64,000 bases of DNA, taken from Weissella cibaria KACC 11862. Lineage in GTDB: Bacteria; Bacillota; Bacilli; Lactobacillales; Lactobacillaceae. Positions within the stretch are counted from its first letter, which is position 1. Each line of letters begins with the position of its first letter. The stretch spans positions 1-64,000 of the forward strand of contig NZ_AEKT01000035.1 of assembly GCF_000193635.1 (NCBI RefSeq). Reading direction: 5' to 3'. Below are positions 28,089 to 37,604 of the stretch, piece by piece. The notes under the pieces were generated by a model. That model saw only the letters and a program-made list of their open reading frames with translations, was not told where the DNA came from and did no database searches. Both the position numbers and the translations under genes were made by a program.

Positions 28089-29303
28089 TTAATTAAAATG
28101 TTGCGCATGTCTGTTGCTAATAAACTTAATTGCGATCATACCGACAACCATCATCATCCCAAGCAAAAAGACTGTCCATTCGCCCAATTCAGACACCCCA
28201 TATCCAAAGGCAATTGTTATAATCGGCGCAAATAAATCTGTCGCAAAGAAAGAAATACCAAATACCCGTCCCAAGTATGCTGGCGCACTCTCTTGTTGAC
28301 GGACCGTATTAATCTTAATAACAAACGATGCACGAGCAAACCCATTCAAGATAACCAGACCGATAAATACCCATATTTCTTGAATAAATGTGCCGATGAT
28401 AAAAGCCCCACCTAGAACAAACAGATCCCAATAAAGCGTATTTAACGAATTAAATTTTGGTAAGCGCGCTAAAATTATGCCCGCAATAATACCTGCAACT
28501 GCCGCCAAAGTTAAGGCAGTAGAATATGACGAAGCTGAGCCATGGTAATTATGCTGAATCAGAAATGGCATCGCAATAATAAATCCTTCAAAGAAGAAAT
28601 TGCTCCACATCGTTAGTAACATCGATTCAAATAATTTTGGTTGGGACAACACGTATTTGTATCCACCAACTAAACTGGCTAGAAATGACTCCGATGGCAT
28701 ATTAGGATCTTTTGGTTGCGGCTGATATCTAATCGCCAAGTTCAACAAGACCGTAACGACAAGCATCACACCAAACAACTGCAAAAACGTTTGCAAGTTA
28801 ATCCATTTTAAGTGAAGCAAGAGACCACCAACTAATGGTCCAAATGCTTGTCCCGTCGAGAAAGCTGCGCTAGCCCATGCGTTAAAACGGGCCAAGGCAC
28901 TTGACTTAATGACATCTGGCAAAATTGCGCGCGCGGCTGGGTACGCAAACGAGACATCCACATTCAAAATGAAAGTTAGTAAAAATAATACCCAGAGCTG
29001 TGGCTTAGTCGGATCAATCAGCAACGATAATGTTAAAGCGCCGATGGCACCAAATAAATCTGCGCCTAACAACACCCATTTACGATTAAAGCGATCCAGC
29101 ACTGAACCAACATAAACATCATTTAATAAGTAAACCAAAAAGCCGAAACCTGTTAGCCAACCTAAAATTTTTGCATTGCCATAGCTAGACACTAAAAACC
29201 AATTCAGGCCAAACCGATAGACACCATCTCCAAACACCGACGCAAAATTCGACGCAAGGAGTGGAAAACTAAATTTCGCTAAGCGCTTATCATTTTCAAT
29301 CAT
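28089..29303 (-). CDS. MFS transporter (macrolide-efflux-like)
   Basis: The 404-residue protein has about twelve hydrophobic helices and the MFS loop-2 signature in degenerate form (GSVLDRFNRKWVLLGADLFGA). The pattern (N-terminal FSFPLLASNFASVFGDGVYRFG, central helices, PAYLGRVFGISFF) is that of the MFS_3/macrolide efflux group, which includes drug exporters and proteins of unknown cargo. It has a strong AGGAGGTG ribosome site and its own terminator, so it is monocistronic. Substrate cannot be inferred. Confidence 0.82.
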   Translation of the reverse strand: MIENDKRLAKFSFPLLASNFASVFGDGVYRFGLNWFLVSSYGNAKILGWLTGFGFLVYLLNDVYVGSVLDRFNRKWVLLGADLFGAIGALTLSLLIDPTKPQLWVLFLLTFILNVDVSFAYPAARAILPDVIKSSALARFNAWASAAFSTGQAFGPLVGGLLLHLKWINLQTFLQLFGVMLVVTVLLNLAIRYQPQPKDPNMPSESFLASLVGGYKYVLSQPKLFESMLLTMWSNFFFEGFIIAMPFLIQHNYHGSASSYSTALTLAAVAGIIAGIILARLPKFNSLNTLYWDLFVLGGAFIIGTFIQEIWVFIGLVILNGFARASFVIKINTVRQQESAPAYLGRVFGISFFATDLFAPIITIAFGYGVSELGEWTVFLLGMMMVVGMIAIKFISNRHAQHFN

Positions 29304-29365
29304 ATCAGTTCACCTCCTACCTATAATTCTCTCCAGTGTATCATAGCTCACACATCAGTAACACC

Positions 29366-29414
29366 GAAAAAAAGACCATGTACGCAGTATTATTACCGCA
29401 CACATGGTCTTTTT
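29366..29414. terminator. Terminator of the DMT transporter gene
   Basis: A long stem (AAAAAGACCATGTG with its complement ending CACATGGTCTTTTT) with a T-run lies just beyond the DMT stop; its A/T flanks make it symmetrical. Confidence 0.88.
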
Positions 29415-29424
29415 ATCGTATTAA

Positions 29425-30378
29425 TTAAAGAAACTTGATAAAGACAACACCAACAGCCATCACAACAACACCCAAAATTTGAATACCGTTAACACTAGCC
29501 TTGGCTGAACGCCACCAGCCAAATTGTTGTACAAGCATTGAACCAACAATTTGACCGATCAATCCCATCGTAATCGTCAAACCAGCACCAATCTTTGGCA
29601 CTGACAAAACACTGGCGAAGACGAATAGACCACCCAAGATACCGCCAAGCCAGTTCCACGACTTAGCTTGCTTTAACTCAGACACCTTAGGCAAGCGCTT
29701 ATCAACCACCAAAGCAACGATGGTAATCAAGATAAACCCAACAAAGAATGAAATGAATGAGCCTTGTGCTGGGGCTTGCAATAACGCTCCCAAGTGACCG
29801 TTAATTGCTTGTTGCATTGCTGACAACGTTCCAGTAAAAATTGCCCAGATTTGCCAACCAAGCAAGACTGGCTTTGTTTCACTCTCCTGAATGGCCTTAT
29901 CCATTGCTTCCACATCCTTGTTTAGGACGTTGGGCAAAACAACCGCTACAACAACACCAGCAATCAACACAATTAGCCCGATGACTCGCATTAATGTCAA
30001 AGGTGTTTGTGCCGTACCAAACCAACCAAAGGTATCAATAATGGTACCCATTAAAATTTGACCCAAAATTGGCAAAATAACCGTCTGAATTGCACCCAAG
30101 CGTGGGAATAGCAACACGTTCGATGTCAAATAGACAGCACCAAGCACACCACCTAGCCAAATCCAAGCCGGATTTGAACTGATGAACGCTCCTGATGGGA
30201 ACACACGGTGTGACATAATCGCGCTCAAAACGCCTAAAAAGATTGAACCAATTAAAAATGAAATTGCCGCTGAAATGAATGGTGAACCAACCACCTTCTT
30301 CATGTCAGCGTTAATTGGATTTTGGTTTGCCAACATAAAACCAGCAAAGAGTGACAAACCTAGAAATACAAGAACCAC
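29425..30378 (-). CDS. DMT family transporter (fused DUF606/YdcZ repeats)
   Basis: This 317-residue membrane protein has about ten helices and is an internal duplication: both halves contain a GxxxGxxxxSxxxxFPRxGAGxT-like block (GAVYLTSNVLLFPRLGAIQT in the first, GGLFVFASVLSVPKIGAGLT in the second) followed by GQILMG/GQIVGSM. That is the DUF606 (YdcZ) subgroup of the drug/metabolite transporter superfamily, of unknown substrate, usually encoded as two half-size genes or one fused gene. It is monocistronic. Confidence 0.85.
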   Translation of the reverse strand: MVLVFLGLSLFAGFMLANQNPINADMKKVVGSPFISAAISFLIGSIFLGVLSAIMSHRVFPSGAFISSNPAWIWLGGVLGAVYLTSNVLLFPRLGAIQTVILPILGQILMGTIIDTFGWFGTAQTPLTLMRVIGLIVLIAGVVVAVVLPNVLNKDVEAMDKAIQESETKPVLLGWQIWAIFTGTLSAMQQAINGHLGALLQAPAQGSFISFFVGFILITIVALVVDKRLPKVSELKQAKSWNWLGGILGGLFVFASVLSVPKIGAGLTITMGLIGQIVGSMLVQQFGWWRSAKASVNGIQILGVVVMAVGVVFIKFL

Positions 30379-30590
30379 AATTCTTCTCCTCGAAACTTAC
30401 TTATAATTATTATTGCTTTATTATTGTAGTTCTTTGAAAATGAAATGCAAGCATTTTGAGCAAGCGAGTTTGTGAAATTTGGTTCTTTTTCAATTTCAAT
30501 CTCTTATATCGATAGGGTTTCTAGCAACCGTTCACTCATAAAGTCTTCACAAGCTTGTGAAAAGAATTTCCGTTAATTGTTTCAGCGAAT

Positions 30591-30628
30591 CAAAAAAATC
30601 GCCATTCAAACCAAATTGAATAGCGATC
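30591..30628 (-). terminator. Terminator of the 30.7-31.7 kb DUF916 gene
   Basis: A 12-bp stem (ATCGCTATTCAA with TTGAATGGCGAT, one G-T pair) is followed by seven T's on the minus strand. The remainder of the 279-base gap up to the DMT gene shows no other feature apart from a short TAACACCTGAC/GGTGTTTA inverted repeat at the stop of the DUF916 gene. Confidence 0.85.
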
Positions 30629-30657
30629 GTCTAAACACCATACGTCAGGTGTTACGT

Positions 30658-31680
30658 TTAATTATCTTTTCGTTTCAAATCTTCCCGTGTGCCACCACGA
30701 CGCTTTCGGGCAGGCAGTAAGTATCGCCCAAGTAAGAATACGGCTAGGAACACAATAATTGGTCCCACGGCCAATTTCCACCAATTACGTGGTTGTTGCC
30801 AATCATTGCCCGCGACTGCCGATCCAGTTAACTCAGCTACCTGTGCGGCAGTGACTGTTAACGTTTTAGTGGCTGTCTTAGTCATATCAGCTGTTTTAAC
30901 CTGAACCTTAACGGTATACTTACCTGGCTTAATCGACTTCACTTTGTCTTTAATTTCAAAGTTAAAAGTTGACTTTGGTGCCATGTCAACGCGATGTGAT
31001 GTCTTTTCAAAAACTGTTTTACCGTTATTGTCCTGAACCTTGGTTGCCACAGTTGCATCATTCACGAGCTGATTAGCGTTATTTGTTAATTTAACACCAA
31101 TGACGCGTGCGCTCGTCAATTGTGTCAACGCAGCACGGCCGATTTTCACATCTGCCGATACCGGCGTTGTATCATTTTGCAAAATAACAGGTATCTCAGA
31201 GGCAGTGTTTGCACTCGTCGTCCGGACGAATGACACCCCACCAACTAACTGACCTTGAATCGCATGGTCCGGCATTTTAATCGTCCCAGCAACTGACGTT
31301 TCACCAGCAGCCGGTACAGTCACCGTATTTTGAATGGTAATATAATCACCAACTTTATACGGCACTTGACCTGTCACGTTTTGGCTACCCGTCACATAAT
31401 TGATGATGCCATTATCAAGGGTGGTGGCTGTCCCGCCTGTTAACTGCAAGTCAATCGGCTTTTTTGTGTTATTTGTAATATAGAATGTCACATGTTCTTC
31501 TTGACCTGGTGCCAACTTTAGATCAATCGCTGATAAGTTATTCTTATTAATCTGAGTAGCTGGAATCGAAGCCGTTATATCATAATCCGGCAGTTTAGTG
31601 TCATCCGCATGACCCGTCACACCAACCGCACCAATCGTAATTGTTGATGCGATAGCAAGTATTGCTGTTCGCAAGTTCAT
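30658..31680 (-). CDS. DUF916/DUF3324 surface protein (WxL-interacting protein family)
   Basis: The 340-residue protein has a signal peptide (cut after GHA near residue 25), a DUF916-like peptidoglycan-binding domain (about 35-155, with IDLKLAPGQEEHVTFYITNN and GGVSFVRT), a DUF3324-like host-binding domain (about 165-285), one membrane helix (about 301-320) and a short basic tail (KRRGGTREDLKRKDN). In other LAB such proteins (WpbA/WxL-IP) sit in operons with WxL wall proteins, which are absent here. A TATAAT (31717-31722) lies upstream, so it probably has its own promoter. Confidence 0.85.
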   Translation of the reverse strand: MNLRTAILAIASTITIGAVGVTGHADDTKLPDYDITASIPATQINKNNLSAIDLKLAPGQEEHVTFYITNNTKKPIDLQLTGGTATTLDNGIINYVTGSQNVTGQVPYKVGDYITIQNTVTVPAAGETSVAGTIKMPDHAIQGQLVGGVSFVRTTSANTASEIPVILQNDTTPVSADVKIGRAALTQLTSARVIGVKLTNNANQLVNDATVATKVQDNNGKTVFEKTSHRVDMAPKSTFNFEIKDKVKSIKPGKYTVKVQVKTADMTKTATKTLTVTAAQVAELTGSAVAGNDWQQPRNWWKLAVGPIIVFLAVFLLGRYLLPARKRRGGTREDLKRKDN

Positions 31681-31787
31681 AAACCCGTACCCCTAATTTT
31701 CTCTAACTAAAGATTAATTATAGAATGTCTGCTAATAAAATGCACGTAGTAGCCATGGCCAAATACCATTAATTTGTTCGTCATTAA

Positions 31788-32756
31788 CTAGCCATTCGGT
31801 TGGCTTTTGGAAATCACCCAATAACTAATAGCCGCAATCGCACCAATGCTTATCAAACCAATTCCGACTACCCACGCCGAAAAGCCCCGTACTTGCTGCT
31901 CCTGGTGCGCCATCCTGACCGTTACCGGTTGATTCCAGGACTGGGTCAGCCCTGATGTTTTCACATGAACGGCTAGAAGATACTTTCCCGGCGGTAATTG
32001 TTTATTTTTACGGGAGACTGTTAGTGGCCACGATGTATTTGGTGCTAACGAAATTTGTTTGAACGTTGCCGTCATGATCGGTTTATTAGTTGCGATATCA
32101 GTTAGTGACGCCGTACCTGAGAGATCATTTACAAATCGTCCAACTTTATTATTAATCTGAAACGCAATGCCTGTCCGATTCGGTAACGAAATCGCCGTTG
32201 GCTGCGACAACGACAACGCCACTTTAGGTAGTTTTGCCTGCGCACGGGCATGAACAGCAATCGTATATGACAGGGCGTGCGCTAACTGAATTTTGTCATT
32301 GATATCCTGTTTCGCTTTGACCGCTGTAAATGACACCCCGCCTGCCATCAAGCCAATGTCCGCTGTATTAGGCATTGTAAGCGTTGCTGTGACCGTTTTT
32401 TGGCCGTCTGCGGGGATGACAACGGTCTTTGCGATTTGTAGGTAATTTGTCATCTGAATCGTCGGCGCTCGATTCTCCGTCAATGGTTGATATGTAATAC
32501 GACCGCTACTTGATGTAGTGGCATTACTCGGATTAACCGCAATCCGCAGATCGTCATCTGTATGGTTAGTTAGAATAAAAGATAACTCTTTTGTAGTACC
32601 TGGTGCTAATAACAAATCATAGTATGCCGTATTAGACGGTTGCCGTTGTTCAGAAATAGCCGTATCGATTGCAACTGAAAAATCACGTTCGGCAGCTTGA
32701 ATACTGCCACCAAACAAAAGGATGCTCCCCAAAAGCATTAATAAAAATCGTCGCAT
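31788..32756 (-). CDS. DUF916/DUF3324 surface protein, paralogue
   Basis: This 322-residue protein has the same plan as its downstream neighbour: a signal peptide (MRRFLLMLLGSILLFGG, cut after IQA), a DUF916 domain (YYDLLLAPGTTKELSFIL, GLMAGGVSFTA), a DUF3324 domain (about 160-270) and a C-terminal membrane helix (about 292-313) with a short tail. The start at 32756 is chosen for its CAGGAGAGG box. The two paralogues share layout but little exact sequence, so the duplication is old. It lies between rpoD and its sister gene, with no WxL gene nearby. Confidence 0.83.
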   Translation of the reverse strand: MRRFLLMLLGSILLFGGSIQAAERDFSVAIDTAISEQRQPSNTAYYDLLLAPGTTKELSFILTNHTDDDLRIAVNPSNATTSSSGRITYQPLTENRAPTIQMTNYLQIAKTVVIPADGQKTVTATLTMPNTADIGLMAGGVSFTAVKAKQDINDKIQLAHALSYTIAVHARAQAKLPKVALSLSQPTAISLPNRTGIAFQINNKVGRFVNDLSGTASLTDIATNKPIMTATFKQISLAPNTSWPLTVSRKNKQLPPGKYLLAVHVKTSGLTQSWNQPVTVRMAHQEQQVRGFSAWVVGIGLISIGAIAAISYWVISKSQPNG

Positions 32757-32837
32757 TTCCCTCTCCTGATGCGATGCCCGCAAAAAATTGCCCGGCTCGG
32801 TATGTTTAACTGTGAAAAAATAAGTATTCTGCCGTTA

Positions 32838-32863
32838 CTAAAAAACCGAGGCATTCGCCCCGG
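32838..32863 (-). terminator. Terminator of dnaG-rpoD
   Basis: A GC-rich 7-bp stem (CCGGGGC/GCCTCGG, loop GAAT) followed by six T's on the minus strand, about 17 bases beyond the rpoD stop. Confidence 0.9.
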
Positions 32864-32879
32864 CCCGTTAGTTTTAATT

Positions 32880-34013
32880 TTAATCCAAGAAATCACGCAA
32901 TTGCTTTGAACGTGATGGGTGGCGTAGCTTACGAAGTGCCTTGGCTTCAATTTGACGAATACGCTCACGCGTAACCCCAAATACCTTACCAACTTCTTCC
33001 AACGTACGTGTACGACCATCTTCCAAACCAAAACGCAAACGCAAAACGTTCTCTTCACGATCCGTCAACGTATCCAGCACTGATTCCAATTGTTCCTTCA
33101 ACATTTGATAAGCGGCTGAATCTGCAGGCGAAATGGCTTCATTATCTTCAATAAAGTCACCCAAATGTGAGTCATCCTCTTCACCAATTGGTGTTTCCAA
33201 TGACACAGGCTCTTGGGCAATCTTCAAGATATCACGAACCTTGTCTGTTACGATGTCCATCTCGGCACCGATTTCTTCTGGCGTTGGCTCACGTCCCAAG
33301 TCTTGTAGCAAGTTACGTTGAATACGAATCAACTTGTTAATTGTTTCAACCATGTGCACAGGAATACGAATTGTACGAGCTTGGTCGGCAATTGCACGTG
33401 TAATCGCTTGACGAATCCACCATGTGGCATACGTTGAAAACTTAAATCCCTTACGGTAATCAAACTTTTCAACCGCCTTCATCAATCCCATGTTTCCTTC
33501 TTGAATCAAGTCCAAGAATTGCATACCACGACCAACATAACGCTTAGCAATTGACACCACCAAACGCAAATTAGCTTCTGCCAATTCTTGCTTGGCTGTG
33601 TCATCGCCTTGCTCAATACGCTCGGCCAAAGCAACTTCTTCGTCACCAGTCAGCAATGAGACACGACCAATTTCCTTCAAGTACATCCGGACAGGGTCAT
33701 TAATCTTCATACCAGTTGGCGCATCAGCAGCTTGCTTCAACTCCTTTTCTGACAACTTAGTTTTCTTGTTTTCCAATGCACGCGCAGTTGGCTCTCCCTT
33801 TTCGTCAACGATTGAGATTCCTGCGGATTCGATCTTTTCGTATAATTCATCGATTTGATCAGCATTCAAACGCATTGGCTTAACCAAAGCATCTTGGAGG
33901 GCATTTTCCTTGATTTCTTTATCAGCTTTGAACTCCTTGATGATGTTCTTCACTGCCTTATCAAACTCAACTTGATCAAACTTAGCTGAGATAGGTGCTT
34001 GCTTTTCTGCCAT
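32880..34013 (-). CDS. rpoD: Primary sigma factor RpoD (SigA)
   Basis: The housekeeping sigma-70 factor, 377 residues. Region 1.2 ([11 protein letters not shown]), region 2 ([19 protein letters not shown] and [13 protein letters not shown]), region 3 and region 4 ([38 protein letters not shown]) are all complete. Region 1.1 is short, as in Firmicutes SigA. It follows dnaG by 15 bases with an AAGGAGG box, the classical macromolecular-synthesis pairing of primase and sigma factor. Confidence 0.97.
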   Translation of the reverse strand: MAEKQAPISAKFDQVEFDKAVKNIIKEFKADKEIKENALQDALVKPMRLNADQIDELYEKIESAGISIVDEKGEPTARALENKKTKLSEKELKQAADAPTGMKINDPVRMYLKEIGRVSLLTGDEEVALAERIEQGDDTAKQELAEANLRLVVSIAKRYVGRGMQFLDLIQEGNMGLMKAVEKFDYRKGFKFSTYATWWIRQAITRAIADQARTIRIPVHMVETINKLIRIQRNLLQDLGREPTPEEIGAEMDIVTDKVRDILKIAQEPVSLETPIGEEDDSHLGDFIEDNEAISPADSAAYQMLKEQLESVLDTLTDREENVLRLRFGLEDGRTRTLEEVGKVFGVTRERIRQIEAKALRKLRHPSRSKQLRDFLD

Positions 34014-34028
34014 AGCGGCCTCCTTAAG

Positions 34029-35942
34029 TTACTTGTGTGTTTGTTGTTCACGAAGCGCAGCCAAATATTCAACACTTAGCTGAGCAACTAATGCATCATT
34101 GTGCATTTGATTAGCTTCTTTAATTTGTCGTTGTAACCTATTAATTCTATCAGATAATGGTGCGTCATGACTAATAAATTGAATATATTCATCAACTTGC
34201 GAACGATCCGTGAATAATTCAGGCGCGTAAGTATCTAACGTGGCCAATATTCTAGTCAAATCCGCTTTCTGTACGTAGTCCATAAAGCACGCCATATCAG
34301 TGATTGGCTGGTTACCATGCTCTGAGCGGTAACCTGACGCAAGCATCATAATCGTTTCATAAGGTACATCAGCAAAAGTGAAATCTGGTGTGTTAGTTAC
34401 TTGTAGCCAGACGTCATTATCCTGCAACATCCAAGCTAGCAACATTCGCTCAGCTTGTTCAACCCGCGAAATTGTCGGTGCAACCGGTGCTGGGACAGGT
34501 GCGGGCGCACTGTCTTGCCACTCATCATATGGTGCCGCACCAAAATCAGCATCGGCAACGCGCTCACTTTGACGTGGACGCTTGTTATTCGAACGTCGCG
34601 GATTAGACCGCCGAGCTTGTTGTTGCAATAACAACGGCCGTAACTGATCCTGTAAGGCATCCAAACCGATGTTGAACTCCTCACCAATTTGGCGCAAATA
34701 GGTTTCACGCATAATCGGCTCAGTCACAGTTGCAATCGTCCCTAACACATCACTAACATAGGCAAACATTTCTGTTTGATTTGTTAAATCGCGACCCATC
34801 CGTAAATAACGGATATTAAAAGCAATCGGATCTTCCGTATTATGTGATAGCACATTCAAAAATGCTGACACGTCATTCGCACGTAAAAATTCATCTGGAT
34901 CTTGGTTATCTGGAATATGCACAACCGTGGCTGCCATTTTACCGTTCTGTGCCACTAAGTCGAGCGCTCGTTTTGTCGCCCTTTGCCCAGCGTCGTCAGC
35001 ATCATAACTGATACTAATCTTGTCGGCCATTCGTGACAAAACCTGGACTTGTTCCGTTGTCAAAGATGTTCCCATTGAGGCAACACCATTTTGAACACCT
35101 GCTTGGAATGCAGCAATGACATCCATAAATCCTTCGAATAAGACAACTTGTTTTTGCTTACGGATGGCGCCTTTGGCCAAATCCAAATTAAACAATTCTT
35201 GCGACTTATTAAATAACGGACTCTCTGGCGAATTCATATACTTCGCCTGTGAATCGTCATTCGATAAACGACGTCCAGAAAAGGCGATTGGGTGCCCCGC
35301 AGCATCACGAATTGTAAATAGTACACGATTCGTGAAACGGTCATGCAATGACCCATCGTCCCACTCAATAAATAGTTCAGACGCTCGCAATAATTGATAG
35401 TCCACGCCCTGTTCATTGAAATAATTGTATAAAACATCATTTTCAGGGGCATACCCTAACATAAAGGCGTCAATCGTGCCGTCATCTAAACCACGCTCGT
35501 GTAAGTACGTCAGTGCAGTATCACCAGCGTCGGTGTTAACGAGTAAATGATGGTATAGCTTCGTTGCATCTGCATACAGTGATCGTAAGGCTTTTGTTTG
35601 TGGATCAACTGTTTCAGTTGGCTCATCTGCCGTGTAGGATGCATCAAGGTCGACGCCCGCAAACGGTGCAACCTTCGCAACTGCTTGTGGGAACGTTGCA
35701 TTATCAATATCCATGATAAAGCTAAACACGTTGCCCCCACGACCGCATGAGAAGCAGTGATAAATTTGCTTATCTTCATTAACTGAAAACGAGGGCGTAC
35801 GTTCATCGTGGAACGGGCACAGCCCAAACAGATTACGCCCTTGTTTTTTCAGTTGTACATATGGCGAAATGACATCAACAATGTTGACACGCTCGCGAAT
35901 TTCTTCGACAAGGTGTTCTGGAATACGTGTTGCGATAGTCAT
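34029..35942 (-). CDS. dnaG: DNA primase
   Basis: DnaG makes RNA primers at the replication fork. The 637-residue product has the N-terminal zinc-binding domain (CPFHDERTPSF then YHCFSCGRGG), the TOPRIM catalytic domain (VVLFEGFMDVIAA, SYDADDAGQRATKRAL) and a C-terminal helicase-interaction domain after a basic, proline-rich linker (about 430-490). The start at 35942 gives the usual MTIATRIPE; an ATG three codons upstream is possible. A promoter lies 40 bases upstream. Confidence 0.95.
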   Translation of the reverse strand: MTIATRIPEHLVEEIRERVNIVDVISPYVQLKKQGRNLFGLCPFHDERTPSFSVNEDKQIYHCFSCGRGGNVFSFIMDIDNATFPQAVAKVAPFAGVDLDASYTADEPTETVDPQTKALRSLYADATKLYHHLLVNTDAGDTALTYLHERGLDDGTIDAFMLGYAPENDVLYNYFNEQGVDYQLLRASELFIEWDDGSLHDRFTNRVLFTIRDAAGHPIAFSGRRLSNDDSQAKYMNSPESPLFNKSQELFNLDLAKGAIRKQKQVVLFEGFMDVIAAFQAGVQNGVASMGTSLTTEQVQVLSRMADKISISYDADDAGQRATKRALDLVAQNGKMAATVVHIPDNQDPDEFLRANDVSAFLNVLSHNTEDPIAFNIRYLRMGRDLTNQTEMFAYVSDVLGTIATVTEPIMRETYLRQIGEEFNIGLDALQDQLRPLLLQQQARRSNPRRSNNKRPRQSERVADADFGAAPYDEWQDSAPAPVPAPVAPTISRVEQAERMLLAWMLQDNDVWLQVTNTPDFTFADVPYETIMMLASGYRSEHGNQPITDMACFMDYVQKADLTRILATLDTYAPELFTDRSQVDEYIQFISHDAPLSDRINRLQRQIKEANQMHNDALVAQLSVEYLAALREQQTHK

Positions 35943-35981
35943 CACCCCCATCTCTTAAAATGAACTTTTCCAGCTCCTATT

Positions 35982-36009
35982 ATTATACGCCGGAACGTAC
36001 AATATGCAA
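35982..36009 (-). promoter_or_regulatory. Predicted dnaG-rpoD promoter
   Basis: On the minus strand TTGCAT (36004-36009) and a perfect TATAAT (35982-35987) are 16 bases apart, about 40 bases before the dnaG start. A TTGACA further upstream has no matching -10. Confidence 0.65.
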
Positions 36010-36157
36010 GTAGCTTGTCAAGCCCCTATAATCTAGTAAAAGGCCGGTATATTAACATTTTGTATTTCAGCTTAAAATATTATGTAAACTAACGCAATCT
36101 ACATTTCGAGTTAATTGTCTGCCATTTTGGGGTTGTTCCATTTGACAAATACCACTA

Positions 36158-36218
36158 GTAAAAACCGCATTGTTTGGCACTGATCGAATCGACCAGTCAC
36201 GCAAACAATGCGGTTCAT
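36158..36218 (-). terminator. Large hairpin terminator of hxlAB
   Basis: A long stem (AACCGCATTGTTTG with CAAACAATGCGGTT, extended inward through GTGACTGGTCGA/ATCAGTGCC) ends in TTTTTA on the minus strand about 25 bases past hxlB. Confidence 0.85.
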
Positions 36219-36245
36219 TTTTCAAAGCAATGAAATGTCTAACGA

Positions 36246-36779
36246 CTATTCAAGATTACTGTGACGTGCTTTCATAAACGACTCTGTAATTTGATAGCGT
36301 TGCATATAATCCATCGTAAAGATGTCACCAAACAACCAAACCGACTGTTCAAATAAACTGCCCATCGGTTGTTTCGTAGCTGTATCGGCATCAGCAAACT
36401 TGCTTTTGCCTGCCAGCAGTGTCACAAATTGTGACTGGCGTGCAATTGTACTATCCGTACCGGTGCTCCATAGCCAGATTGTCGCACCTACGTCACTAGC
36501 AGTTGCCGCAAATTGAACAAGTTGCGTTGTTTCACCAGAAGAAGACGCAATGACTAACAAATCAGACGCTGTAATTGCCGGTGTCGTTGTTTCACCCACA
36601 ACAAACGCTTGTTTACCCAACTGCGTAAGACGCATTGCAAACGACTTTAGCGCCAGACCTGATCGTCCAGCACCAGCCAGGAAAATGCGTTCTGATTGAT
36701 TTACGAGACCGAGTAGCGCTTCGTCATTCACATCATCTACATTTTGTGCCAACTCCGTTAAAACTGTTTGCCAGTTCAT
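36246..36779 (-). CDS. hxlB: 6-phospho-3-hexuloisomerase
   Basis: HxlB interconverts hexulose 6-phosphate and fructose 6-phosphate in the ribulose-monophosphate pathway. The 177-residue product is a single SIS domain with the sugar-phosphate loop FLAGAGRSGL, the SSSGETTQ motif and the C-terminal block GSLFEQSVWLFGDIFT typical of PHI. It lies 23 bases downstream of hxlA with a GGAGG ribosome site, so the enzymes are made together. Length agrees with the family (about 180). Confidence 0.9.
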   Translation of the reverse strand: MNWQTVLTELAQNVDDVNDEALLGLVNQSERIFLAGAGRSGLALKSFAMRLTQLGKQAFVVGETTTPAITASDLLVIASSSGETTQLVQFAATASDVGATIWLWSTGTDSTIARQSQFVTLLAGKSKFADADTATKQPMGSLFEQSVWLFGDIFTMDYMQRYQITESFMKARHSNLE

Positions 36780-36802
36780 CTAAAGGCCTCCAATCTGTTT
36801 AA

Positions 36803-37429
36803 TTAGCCTAGCAACTTCTTAAATTCAGCCGCAGCAGCTGTTGGATCATCAACCGTTGCAATTGCACCACCAATAATCAACAAATCAGGATTGGCTGCCT
36901 TGATTTCGTCAGCTGCCGCCAACTTGATGCCACCAGCAATGGCTGTCTTAGTGTTAGTGACATTAGCCTTAATCACACTGAACTCTTCAAATGGATCTTG
37001 ACCCAAAGCCTGTAAATCATAACCCGTGTGAGTACCAATGTAATCGGCCCCAAACGCATCGATTTCACGGGCACGCGTTGCAACATCGCGTACACCAATC
37101 ATATCAACCAAAAGTTCCTTACCCGCATCGTGAGCAGCCTTGACCGCATCTTGGATTGATTGGTCTTCCGCAACACCCAAAATAGTCGTGATGTCAGCTC
37201 CGTACTTAAAAGCTTGACCAACTTCATAAGAAGCCACGTCCATAATCTTTAGGTCAGCAAGCAACGTAATGTCAGGGAAAGTCTCGCGAATCTTTTGCAA
37301 GCCTTCTAGACCGAAGTTAATTACCAAAGGTGTCCCATATTCGAAAATATCAATACTATCCTTTGTCTTCTCAATCAATGCGATAGCACCTTGTACGTCT
37401 TCAAGATCAATTGCTAATTGTAATTTCAT
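36803..37429 (-). CDS. hxlA: 3-hexulose-6-phosphate synthase
   Basis: HxlA condenses formaldehyde with ribulose 5-phosphate, or does the reverse. The 208-residue protein is a TIM barrel of the orotidine-decarboxylase superfamily, with the catalytic Asp59-x-Lys61-x-x-Asp64 (ADLKIMD), the IDIFEYGTP strand and the phosphate-binding AGGIK and IIGGAI loops. Both active-site blocks are intact. It heads the hxlAB operon from its own promoter. Confidence 0.92.
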   Translation of the reverse strand: MKLQLAIDLEDVQGAIALIEKTKDSIDIFEYGTPLVINFGLEGLQKIRETFPDITLLADLKIMDVASYEVGQAFKYGADITTILGVAEDQSIQDAVKAAHDAGKELLVDMIGVRDVATRAREIDAFGADYIGTHTGYDLQALGQDPFEEFSVIKANVTNTKTAIAGGIKLAAADEIKAANPDLLIIGGAIATVDDPTAAAAEFKKLLG

Positions 37430-37464
37430 CGTTTAAAACACCTGCCATTTCTTTGTAGTAAGTA

Positions 37465-37494
37465 ATAGTATGGACTTCTTTTGCCATTTTGCAA
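37465..37494 (-). promoter_or_regulatory. Predicted hxlAB promoter
   Basis: TTGCAA (37489-37494) and TACTAT (37465-37470) are spaced by 18 bases on the minus strand, about 30 bases before the hxlA start. Confidence 0.5.
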
Positions 37495-37517
37495 ACTTTT
37501 AAGTCATAGCGACGCCA

Positions 37518-37563
37518 GAAAAAAAGACACCCACTGTCTCAAAACAACAATTGGTGTCTTTTA
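37518..37563 (-). terminator. Terminator of the universal stress protein gene
   Basis: The stem AAAAGACACC/GGTGTCTTTT with a T-run on the minus strand sits about 40 bases beyond the usp stop and before the hxlAB promoter. Confidence 0.85.
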
Positions 37564-37604
37564 GAAATTTATCAACCGGTTCCCACAGTTAGCTGATAAT
37601 TTGT

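Larger units (their letters stand above)
35943..36245. other. Gene-free region between dnaG and hxlB
   Basis: This 303-base stretch holds the dnaG-rpoD promoter (35982-36009) and the large hairpin terminator of hxlAB (36158-36218). The 140 bases in between are AT-rich and contain no ORF, RNA gene or repeat I could identify. Confidence 0.6.

Noticed and set aside
36158-36218. Large hairpin after hxlB considered as a riboswitch or small RNA
   Set aside because: It lies at the 3' end of hxlAB, is a simple long stem with a T-run, and no gene follows close by in the same direction that it could control; a terminator explains it.
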